64,000 nt of DNA from positions 3,596,001 through 3,660,000 of the forward strand of contig JAWHQI010000064.1 of the NCBI GenBank assembly GCA_033032865.1, read 5' to 3'. The translations under genes and the position numbers were made by a program. The notes beneath the pieces were generated by a model. The model worked only from the letters and a program-made list of their open reading frames with translations. It was not told the origin of the DNA and did not search any database. This DNA is from Dactylorhiza incarnata (taxonomy: Eukaryota > Streptophyta > Magnoliopsida > Asparagales > Orchidaceae). This document shows positions 54,442 to 64,000 of this stretch, piece by piece (the first letter of the stretch is position 1; each line of letters opens with the position of its first letter).

Positions 54442-57400
54442 ATCTCCCCCTTTTGATAATAACAAATACCTGTATGAGAAATTAGTGAGATTAAAACCAT
54501 TTGTGTTTATAGATAAGTGAGGTAATAATATATGCATGAATAACATGTTAAAAGCAAGATAGATTTGATAGCGATAATTCATACTCTTTCTTTATGAAGT
54601 CCTCCCCGTACATAAGTGTTCACTTAAAATTTACTCCCCCTAAATATCTATTTTACTAGATTTCTCAATTTCTTCTCCCCCTTTGTTATTAACAAAAGTG
54701 GGTATGGATGAGTGTATATCTTGTAAGATAGATAAGGAACCACTTATTGAAGGATTGTCATGATTGAGCATATGATAGTGTATGCACCTCCTATATGATT
54801 ACTCCCCCTACAAATATACCCCTTTTTTTAGTTTAATATTTTTATAATGCAATCCCCCTAAATATTAGATTTATGCAATTTAATCTCCCCTTTTGGTAGT
54901 ATCAAAAGAGGGTTTTAGGAGTGAGTATGTATAATAAGGAGTAATATATTTTATGTCGAGAAAAAAAATAAGATGTAATCAAAAGCTTGTTAAATACTAC
55001 TTGTTGAGAAAAAATATAAGCATGATGTAACATAAAGTAGTAAGCAACATAACAGAAATGATAAAGTAAGCATTCTTATTTTAAGATACCACTTGTTGAA
55101 GCCATGATGTTAAAAATAATAGACATGAATGAGTATAAGTGGTAAACTTAGTAGAAGAATAAGCACTCTTAAACATAAACATCATTTTTAGAAGATAAAA
55201 TCATATAAAGGATAATGAGTTTTAAATTTGAAAAGTTGATGTTTGAGTTAAAAATTGAAGAGATGCTATTCCATTAAGATAATATTGCAAGCATGATTTT
55301 ATAATATCAAGAAAAGATAGACAAACTACAATGTAATAAAATTTGCATTTCAAGTAAACATAAACATTGTAGCGATCATGCTTTGTTATCTAGTGCATTT
55401 ACTTTAGTTTGTAGAAATTTGAGCATTAGGATCCAATTCTCATGAGTAGAAGTTTTATGAAAGATAATGATGTGCACAAAGTAGTGTTTTGATAAAGTAT
55501 ACAAGTGAATCAATCAAAAACACATGACATATATAATGAAATAACACAACATTAAAATACACAAATACTATTACTTCCACAATATTTCATTGCACATGAA
55601 TAAAGAGTACAACTACCAAGGTGTTTTGCACACACAATGTTTATTAAGACTTATCAGGGTGCAAAGTAGTGCTTGGGGATCACATTTATACTTTTTAGCT
55701 TTATTTTCATTTTTATTGTGATCCGGTGTACTAAAGAGAAGTGATGTATAAATTGTTTGCTTCAAGACACTTTACAATTCTTTAGCCAAGGTGATCAACC
55801 TCACAATGCTCATTAAGACTTATCAGGAGGGTGAGTAGTGCTTGGTGGAGTTTTCCTTGTCATTCATTATTTGCTTTTTAGTTTAGTGACTAAGGACTCC
55901 GAATTCACTTGTTTTGCAAACATAGCATTTTAAACCACATTTCTCTAATGAATAAGTGCATGAAAGACAAAGAATTGTAATAACCAATTCAATGTTGTGT
56001 AGGTAATCTATTTAAGCATTTTAATTATTTATGTTATTACACTACACAATCATGTAAGAATAAGATTGTAAACACATGTAGGTTATCAAAAATAAGTGAG
56101 TGAATGAATCATTATTAAACATAATACATTACTTATACTTAGAGGCATGCTAAGCATTTCTACATATGTTTGTCTACAATCAATTTCATTGCACATAACA
56201 AGACAATATTTAAGGCATGATAAATACAAAACAATGTGTTTTAAGAAACTTGAAAGTTAAATTAAACATTGTATTTAATCTTTAATTGATATAATTAATC
56301 ATCCTTGACAATGACAATGAATAACAATCAGTTTTTATAAATTTTTTGGATTTTTTTTTATATATGCACAAAACAATAAACACACATAAAGAAAAATATA
56401 TTTTTATTCTTTGAAGTTGTTTTGTAATTTTGTATTTGTTTTTTTATATATATTCTCTGGAAAACATAGAAGTCTTTAATAGTCCTTTAAGTAAATGATA
56501 TTCTATGCCAGAGAAATAAACAAAAATAATGCATGAGAAAATACATATATATATATTTTTAAAAGAAATAAAATTTTGTTTTAAAGGAAATAAAAAGATA
56601 GAAAACTTTTTACAAACAGAGAAATAAAACACACACAAAATATTAAAATAATACCAGAAATAATTCAAAAAAAAAAATATATATTTTGGAGCAAAGGAGC
56701 TAACGCCAGACGTTAACTTCTTAACGCCAAAACAGAACACTAAATTTTGATGTTTTGAAAAATCATTTTTATGATTCATTTGTATTATAAAGAGACCTTC
56801 CTTTAGTTGAAATTTCAGAGTATATTGATTAGATTTGAAGGCTCTTTTAGCATATTTTTAGTGTTTTTTCAAGTACTTGTGTTTGGTAAAATCATTAAAG
56901 CTCAAAATAATAAAATATGCAAACACAAGATGCAATGTTAGGACAAGGATAAATATGCATGATTTATGTATAAAGAGTGAGATAATGGTCATGCAATGAA
57001 TATAATAAAAGTATATCTAAGATCAAGATACCTTAACTACATGACTACACTCTAGCCCCGTACTAAGTGACGGATGGGCATGAGGAGCTGCACACATGCC
57101 ATAGGTTGGGGTGTTAATCCCATATGCATACAAAAGACGACGCTCAACCTAGCACTCTTTCCCCTCAGTGCCTCGCAAGGCCCTACTGGAACCCTCCCCG
57201 GTTAAGGACAAGACATGACTTAGAGGTTAGGTCTCTAATGCACACAATCCTACGCCCTCGCTATTATGAGACACATGTCATAGGTTTAATGATTATGGAC
57301 ATACTAAGTGTGTAAGCCTTAAATATATTAACTATGGTATAATTGCTTGATTAGTTTTGGATTTACAATTATATCGATGATTGTTGATTTTAAATCAATT

Positions 57401-58419
57401 TAGAATACATTTTATTCATGCAAATAACTACAAAAGAAATTATGATTTTCATATTTTAGTAATGTAATTTTCTTTAGCATTGCAAGATATATAACTAGCA
57501 TGGACATTGATTTCTACCAATGGTAAGTGATGATGCTAGTATGATGAATTACGACAACAAGGTGCAAAGCTAAGTAAAATTTGGACAAATATATAATTGA
57601 ATTGCATGTATTCAAACATAGAGTTTTAAATATTCATAGACCTAGAATGAAGTGACAATTCTATTTGATTTCATCTTGTTTATATCAAGTTAATTCTTAG
57701 GTCTAAAGATAATGAGATACATGCAAACAATAAAGATGCACATCACACACACAAAACAAGATATGATACTATAATACCAACAACCATCATATATTTCATA
57801 ATTCCTAAGGTTGATAGAAATAGTTGATTTAAGATAATTCTTGATAGATCATGAATTACGATATATGATAATAGTGAATTTTAGCATAGGATATTAATAG
57901 ATCAAGATGGAGTGTGTGAAATCATATTCATCATTTTTGTAATTTTTCAATTATGATTTTTCATTATAGGGGCTATCATATGCAACAAAGAAAATAGACA
58001 AATATGCAATTAGTTGCGCATTTAATATTTTAGCCTAAGACCCATAAAAATCTATTTAAATCTAATTTTGAAAGTAATTTCATTAGTCTTGATAATATCA
58101 TTTAGAAAATTTAGCATTCAATTTATAATGATAATATAAGACATTTATAGGCAATGGATTTAAAAAAGGATAAAACATAGAAAAAGAAAAGATAGATCAC
58201 TTAAAAAAATTATGACTTTATGTTCAATTTAATTCAATTTGATTTGTTAAACATTAGGCTTAAAATGAATGTCATATCTCATGATATATAAAGTGATCAT
58301 AGTGTGTTGGCTCAAAAATAAAAAATAAACAAAAGAAAAAAGCAATTAAGCGTATCATGAAGTAGAGTAATGATATTTCATTTTTTAATTTATGTCTACT
58401 TCATGCAATACAATGATTC
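54442..58419. other. Copia-3 long non-coding region
   Basis: No gene. PPT (minus AAAAGGGGGAGAT, 54442-54454) and at least five more CTCCCCC-type tracts to 54900. Blocks shared with Copia-2 at 55440-55480, 55618-55680, 55761-55862, 55893-55912 and 56130-56150. An unexplained GC-richer island lies at 57020-57290. A TAACGC-type palindrome is at about 56699-56716. Confidence 0.8.
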
Positions 58420-59992
58420 CTAGTGAATGAGAGATTTAGGTATCCAAAGGGGACCAAGTGTGATGGTTCCTTTGGGTACCCAAATACATCGTGTTGGCTT
58501 TTGGAGAGATAGTGATGAATGGGCCTTTACAAGTGGAGTTAGTGTTTCGTTTTTAATTTTGGGCCTCCATTCATACTTTGGTTGTTTATCTTTTAAATTC
58601 ATATTATGATTATTTGACATCTTTTTGGAATGATAGTTGTTTGAAAAATAATTCATTTGGGATTTATGTTTATTCAAATTATTTTTCACAATACATTGAT
58701 GTTGATAATCATAATGAATTTTATTATATGGATTCTTTGAAAGTTTATAAGAGTGATTGCCTTTCTTTAGAAGTGATTGTTGAAAGAGTGGGTTACAATA
58801 TGTTTTAAAAGATTGATTCTTATTTTGATGATTTTTATTTCCACTCTTTCTTATAGACACACTCTTATAATATGAAGGATAATATTTTGTAGTTTGATTT
58901 TCATGAAAAGGAGTTTTTAAATTTGAGTCATGATTGAAAATATATTGAGACTTATAATAGTGACTCTTAAAAATTTTGTGAAGGTCATAATTCTTTTTGA
59001 AACTAAACTCCTTTTGAGTTGATGTATGCAAATGGTCCTTTTTAGAAATGATTTTGTAAGTTAATTTATCTTTATTCAAAATCTTATGATGAAAGTCATT
59101 ATTAGAAATTAGAACTTTTTCAACAAAATATTTTAATTGTCTTAACTTACAAGTTAAAGCATCATTTTCAATTATCAATTTTTCATTATGCTCTTTTGAA
59201 TTTAAAAGACCCCTTTTTAAAACCTTGAGTTCTTCTTTAAAAGAATTATAATCAAAATAGGGTTTAGCATTTTCAATTAAAGAGCATGAACAAGATTTTA
59301 ACACATCAATACTTGATTCTACTTTAGCATTTGCTTTTAAAGTTTTATTTTCTAAACGTAGTTTGAAATTAGCATTTTTCAAAATTTTAATTCTACGTTT
59401 AGCAATATTAAGCATATGTAGTGTAGAAATAGAATTTCTTACAAATAGAGAGGACTTAAAATTTCTTACATTGCTATGGGATGAGGCAAAATTTGAACCA
59501 AGGGTTCCTTTGACATCTTCACATTCCACTTCCATAGTTGAATTTTCGTCTTCTCTTTTGCTTGATGTGTTGCCATCAATTGAGTCCAATATTGTGACGT
59601 TGTCTTCTTCTCTTGGATCCATAAGGAATTGCTCATATTCATCATCCGTGGAAGGAAGACCATAAGTATTCTCAAGAAATTTCCAAACTTCAAAAGCAGT
59701 ATGAACCGTATAAATAAGTTTGAAAATATTTTGATCTAGAGCACAATATAGACTATTCATAGATTTGGCATTTAAAAACATTTTATTTTTATTTAAAATA
59801 CTTGGGGGCATTTTAATTGTAATATTCCAAACTTCATTATCCAAAGATTTAAGAAATTTTTCCATAAGAGTTTTCCAACCATTATAATTTTCACCCATTA
59901 TAATTTTCACCCATAAATAATGGTGGACATAATGATTTTTCATTTTCATAAAAATTATCCCCTCTAGAAGATGCGAGATCATGAAGTGCCAT
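58420..59992 (-). pseudogene. Copia-3 gag-like gene, frameshifted
   Basis: ATG at 59992 (MALHDLASSRG). A 16-bp tandem duplication (TTATAATTTTCACCCA twice, about 59884-59915) shifts the frame; then one open frame runs about 500 residues: YNGWKTLMEKFLKSLDNEVW, NAKSMNSLYCALDQNIFKLI, TAFEVWKFLENTYG (the N-terminal UBN2 part), an acidic segment, a long helical region (about 190-300) and a very Lys/Asn/His/Tyr-rich C-terminus ending CIWVPKGTITLGPLWIPKSL, which corresponds to the end of Copia-2 gag. The central UBN2 region and both zinc knuckles are missing. Confidence 0.85.
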
Positions 59993-60027
59993 TATTCCCG
60001 GTTGTGAAGCCGTATTGGAATAACCTG

Positions 60028-60039
60028 CCTCTGATACCA
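60028..60039 (-). other. Copia-3 primer-binding site
   Basis: Minus-strand TGGTATCAGAGG, two bases from the 5' LTR. Confidence 0.88.
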
Positions 60040-60041
60040 CG

Positions 60042-61747
60042 TGTTGGATCTTGCGACGCCCTTAGAGGGGGGGGGGGGGGGGTGAATAAGGGTTTTATGG
60101 AATTTAAAACTTAATTAAATTTATCAGAGTTTGGGACTGAAGTTTCAGAATATTTTATATGAAAATTTTAATATCTCATATAAGATTATATTAAAGATTC
60201 CTTTTTAAACAAGAGAAACAAAACTTTTTGTTAACTGTTGCTAACACCTGGCGTTAAGGGTTAACGCTGGGCGTTAGCTCTCCAGAAAATATTCCTTAGA
60301 ACAAAAAGATTGCCACAGTGATTTTATTTATAAAATCTTAAATGAAATACAATTCCAGAAAATCAGAGATAATTAAGGAAAACGATTATTGTATTTCAAA
60401 GATAATTACACAAATGTTAATTTTAATACTTTGATGAAAATATAAATTAAAACATTCTTGAAAAGGAAATAAAATCAATTGAATATAACATTGAAAGACA
60501 TGATTTTATTTCATAATAAATTGAATACACAAATGTTTGATTTCTATAACGCTAGAAATCAAGGCGAGAATATGTAAAAACACTTTTTGTTGTTTCACCG
60601 GTCCTTCTCCCAAGGACCGGTTGGCTATAGCCTATCTATCCCCAGATAAGGCATCTAGCCACCCCCTAGATCTACCCTCGACCTAGTCTCCACGCACAAG
60701 GCGGCGAATTACCCCCTAAGCCGCACAAGGACCTAGTCGCCAACACAAAGCGAATTTACCCACGGAATCCTTCCCGGAATCCGACGTTCTCCCCGAACGA
60801 TTTCTCCGCACAAATTACAAAAAGGAAAAGTAAAAGATTACAAGATAAGTAAAGAGAAAATCCCCAAAAAATTCTGAAGGTGAAGACGAAGTCGATGTAG
60901 ATGTTGGCGTTCTTGAAACGATCGTCCTTCGTATGGGATATGCGTTGTAGACCTTCTCCTTCAAAATCCTCTTTAGATCTTCATGATAGCCCAAGGGAGA
61001 TCTCTTAATTGCTGTACACGAACCTATCTCTCTAAAGTATCAGAATTTTGGAATCATCTCTAATTGAGAATGAGAGGGGTTGTACATTAAATAGCCACGG
61101 GAGCTAACGCGCGGCGTTAAGGGATAACGCCAGCGTTAGTGAACGTGTAAACCGTCGGGATCGTGCAAACCGCCGGGATCATGACAGAACCAAATTTCGT
61201 CAAACGAAACTAATTTCGTCGAACACGCCTTCGTCGAACGCTCCAATTCATCGATCGCAGGTCAGTACATCGAACGCAATAAGTCGAGCGCAATTTCGTC
61301 GAACGCAGGCAAATTCGTCGAACGGAACTCCAAGTTCGTCGAACGCAGGTTATCGGGCGCAATTTCATCGAACGCAGCCAATTTCGTCGAACGAAAATCT
61401 AAGTTCATCGAACGCAGATTCGTCGACCTCAACTCGACGACATTACTCCTCTTGTTAACGCGGGGCGTTAACAATTACCGCGAGCGTTAGCTCTCTTTCG
61501 TCGACCGCAGCTCGACGGCTTTGTTCTCGACGGCATTCCTTCTCAGCGGTTTTCTTCTCAATGGAAGTTAACGCGGGGCGTTAGCTATCTTTCCAGAGAG
61601 TCATTTCCAATCAGCAAACTATTCATAGGGATGTGTAGCTATAGTTCCTGTACAACCTGCATACTATAAACACACAAAATACAAGATCAAATACAACACG
61701 GTATTTGTTATTCTCAAACCAACAGATGTGGAACATAGGCTCCAACA
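60042..61747 (-). repeat. Copia-3 5' LTR
   Basis: 1,706 bp. Relative to the other LTR it has a G run of about 16 near 60067, extra TCGTCGAACACGCCT-like sequence near 61213, and a missing 20-bp stretch between two GGCGTTA copies near 61575. Confidence 0.93.
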
Positions 61748-61752
61748 TTTTG

Positions 61753-62104
61753 CCATAGTGTGACCTTTTTCAAATTGCAATCAATTCATGCAACTGCTTC
61801 GCAAGCCAGTCCATGCCAAAGTTACATCAAACTCAGATATCAGTAGCATTGACGCTTCCAAGTCAAACTCATGACATCCTGTCCTCACCTGAACACAACA
61901 AACTCTGTCTGCATGCATTCGACACCCGTTTGGTAGTACAACATCCAACCTGTCCTTTTCCACGAAAGAAGGCACTCCAATACGCACTATGAAGTCCTCA
62001 GACAAAAAGGAGTGTGATGCTCCAGTGTCAAATAAGGCTCTCGCCGGACAGTTCCGAATTAGGACAAAGCTTAACACAAATAGAGCATAGAAGCAATCAC
62101 ACAC
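61753..62104 (-). pseudogene. Gypsy aspartic protease
   Basis: CPARALFDTGASHSFLSEDF with the DTG active site, then VVLPNGCRMHADRVC and EFDLEASMLLISEFDVTLA; the family then expects GMDWL, here lost at the Copia-3 junction. A chance ATG at 62104 is not the gag-pol start. Confidence 0.87.
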
Positions 62105-62179
62105 AAGGTATTAAGTACATAAGGCAATAAATTTCATATACTTAACCATACTTGTCACGATGTCGCTTTGATTAATGGA

Positions 62180-62375
62180 CTATTGCTGGCCAAGATTATA
62201 AACATGTGGTTGAGCTGGAGTGTAGAGGGATGCATACGACTCCGCTGCTTTCCCTTTCTTCGTATAAGACGCCCTCGCCTTTTTCTTCGATTTCTGGGGA
62301 CCGCTGCGACACTCTCGGGCTATGTGTCCCGACTTGCTGTAATTATAGCAAATCACCAGAACTCGCCCAGCCATC
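62180..62375 (-). pseudogene. Gypsy gag C-terminus with a damaged zinc knuckle
   Basis: MAGRVLVICYNYSKSGHIAR then ECRSGPQKSKKKARAS. The CCHC box reads C-Y-N-Y instead of C-x-x-C, so the second zinc ligand is lost (TGT to TAT type change). The rest of gag is cut off by the LTR at 62376. Confidence 0.85.
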
Positions 62376-63338
62376 TGTTGGGTTTTTCTAGAAGCATACA
62401 TCACATGTAGGCGCAGCGGAATTAAAGAGAAACAACCCAAAAAGACTTGGATCGGCCATGAATATTGAATCAAGAAGTAAATCAAAACTAGGTATGAAAT
62501 TACCTTTGCTGGATTGGATCAAATCCAACCAAGATGCTCCAAGAAGAAGATTCCTGTTAGCGACTCTGCGAGAGTCCTCACGTAGAATGATGTCTACGTC
62601 TCTACAGTGATCCACACGAGCCGGGAGAAGAACGACTGCACCTTGCACTTCCACGAACTGTTAGGTTCGCTCCAGGAAGAGCAATCACGACGACGATCGC
62701 CGGAGAAGAGGTCGGCGGAGGCGAACGAGACGGCGGAACTCTTTTCGTCGGCTAGGGCGAGAGGCGGAACTCTTTCCGTCGGCTCGATTCCTTTGTCAAT
62801 ATAGAACCCTAAAAGAAGATCTATTTATACCCAAAGCATAAACAGGCTTCTAGAAGAATCGCTATCCGCAGACCACACAACAGAATTGGGGTTTCTGTTA
62901 CGATTCGTCGGGATTCCACGGAACAGCATTCGTCGAGTTTTCACGGGACAATCCGACGAATCAGATCAGACGGCAACGTTTGCCGAGTTAAGGATCTCTG
63001 TAACAATTCGTCGAGTTTCCACGGAACGATCCGACGAATTCCGACGAATCCGATCAGACGGCAACATTTGCCGAGTTAAGGGACTCTGTAATAATTCGTC
63101 GAGTTTCCACGGAACCATCCGACGACTTCCGACGAATCCGACGAATCATATCCGACGAATTCCGACAGCAACATTTGCTGGACTTCCCCCATTCTATATA
63201 GTGATTGGTAACCTTTACCAACACAGTCAATCTTCCAACTTCTCCACACGCTCTTATGTGCGACCCTGTAGGCTCATATCGCGTTGGCAGTGACATTACA
63301 TGTTTGACCACTTCTAGATCACAATGGTAACTCCAACA
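62376..63338 (-). repeat. 3' LTR of the right-edge element
   Basis: 963 bp, TGTTGGGTTTTTCTAG to GGTAACTCCAACA. TATA box minus GTATAAATAG (62821-62830). About 75 bp upstream of it, 62897-63180 holds roughly three 110-bp units rich in TCGTCGAGTTTCCACGGAAC and CCGACGAATTCCGACGAAT. Confidence 0.8.
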
Positions 63339-64000
63339 GTCTCCCACTTGATCTTGAAAGTATCAAACAAAAACCTCACAAACAATGAGCAGCATCTAAC
63401 AATGCATCATTGATCCCCAAGCAATAAGAGTTCATAACTCATAAGCCTTTATGACCAATGTTCCAGCGTTGTCTTTGTCCCTTTGTCCCTTACATCCGGA
63501 AAGAACTAGAGGCATGAACCGTGTCACCCTCATAATAGCTCAATCCAAGTTTCTTGATCTAGAACGGACTTCCAGAGAATGGTGAGCTCAATATCACATA
63601 TTGACTCAACCAAGCATGGCCATGCATTTCTCAGTCCAATTCCATCAAGGGGCCCATTGATGCAACTCCTGTTATATAGGAGGACAAATCCCATATCTGC
63701 TCACACCCAAACACCCAAATGATTCGTAACGTACCCAACGACCACCCTTATCATCAACCTTCTTCAAGGAAGACTTTAGATGACATCAAAGCACGCTCTT
63801 CCTCACTCGATGAATGCTGTGACTTCAGGTCAAAGGACCACAACACCATTGTCAAATGAGACCTACTTGTGACACTTTTAAGTAACAATCCACAAAGTAG
63901 TCTCAGGTTGGGTCTGTCCAGTACAACTTGTTCACTAACAAGTACCCACGTGATGACTTGATATAACAATATCATGACCCGTGAGAACCGGTCATCAGTC
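62376..64000 (-). mobile_element. LTR retrotransposon running off the window
   Basis: LTR 62376-63338 in reverse orientation, then a PPT-like minus-strand CAAGTGGGAGAC (63339-63350) of Copia type. Internal non-coding DNA (63339-64000) shows no protein domain. The other LTR is outside the window. The flank CCATC (62371-62375) would be one target-duplication copy. Confidence 0.78.

Larger units (their letters stand above)
52742..61747 (-). mobile_element. Copia-3: Sirevirus-like, gag-only derivative
   Basis: LTRs 52742-54441 and 60042-61747; the duplication TTTTG at 52737-52741 and 61748-61752 is exact, inside the Gypsy protease-RT linker. PBS, one gag-like gene, about 4 kb of AT-rich non-coding DNA with repeated PPTs, 3' LTR. 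No protease, integrase or RT is detectable, so it is non-autonomous. LTR end sequences, PBS-proximal sequence, PPT and several non-coding blocks match Copia-2. Confidence 0.92.
47654..62375 (-). mobile_element. Decayed Del/Tekay-type Gypsy element, split by Copia-3
   Basis: Minus-strand order: gag knuckle (62180-62375), protease (61781-62104), Copia-3 insertion, RT, RNase H, integrase, C-terminal chromodomain-like end (49686), PPT, 3' LTR (47654-49606). The 5' part of gag is cut by the next LTR element at 62376, so the 5' LTR would lie beyond the window. Many stops and frameshifts. Confidence 0.9.

Noticed and set aside
55000..58400. Short ORFs in the Copia-3 non-coding region, for example 56444-56779
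   Set aside because: Phe/Tyr/Ile-rich chance frames in AT-rich DNA with no homology I recognise.

Overview
This window is plant nuclear DNA made almost entirely of transposable elements nested inside one another. I found no convincing host gene, rRNA, tRNA or CRISPR array. The plant assignment rests on plant-type Ty1/Copia and Ty3/Gypsy elements with PBS sites matching initiator-Met tRNA, an OTU-domain MULE, CACTA, hAT and Harbinger elements, and TTTAGGG telomere-type repeats. I cannot name the species.

Layout. 222-820 is a hAT MITE with an exact 8-bp target duplication (TSD). 1574-43268 is a degenerate Mutator-like element (MULE) with a FAR1-like N-terminus, an MULE transposase core and a C-terminal OTU-like domain. 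Later insertions cut its coding region into at least five pieces: (i) Copia-1 (3548-20677, TSD GTCAC), itself split by Copia-2 (7189-18227, reverse strand, TSD CATTT); (ii) a non-autonomous CACTA element (21054-22378, TSD CAA); (iii) LTR element D (22852 to about 24437), which holds a Harbinger MITE (24021-24240, TSD TTA); (iv) a gag-protease-only Gypsy element, TG-1 (24847-31400, reverse, TSD ACCGG). The MULE OTU domain closes at 31406-31620. It is followed by a broken Gypsy fragment (about 31757-33766), which is split by a second gag-protease-only Gypsy element, TG-2 (33767-41967, TSD ATATT).

Beyond the MULE, 43647 to about 47160 is a relative of element D full of tandem repeats, carrying a hAT MITE (46493-47120). 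From 47654 to 62375 runs a reverse-strand, decayed Del/Tekay-type Gypsy element, split by Copia-3 (52742-61747, TSD TTTTG), a Sirevirus-like element that keeps only gag. From 62376 another reverse-strand LTR element runs off the window.

Main observation. Several unrelated LTR families here share one promoter layout. A cluster of short palindromes, with sequence specific to the family, lies directly upstream of the LTR TATA box. In Copia-2 the palindrome pair CTGTCGGAAATTTCCGACAG / ACTGTCGCCTGGGCGACAGT also sits before the TATA-like box of an antisense gene (9804-11572), inside that gene's probable intron, at its 3' end, and in frame inside gag. Copia-3 and the Tekay-type Gypsy element belong to different superfamilies but share the same TAACGC-N3-GCGTTA palindrome. 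The conserved half-sites with a variable centre look like binding sites for a dimeric host factor, or like small mobile palindromes. This is inference and needs genome-wide testing.
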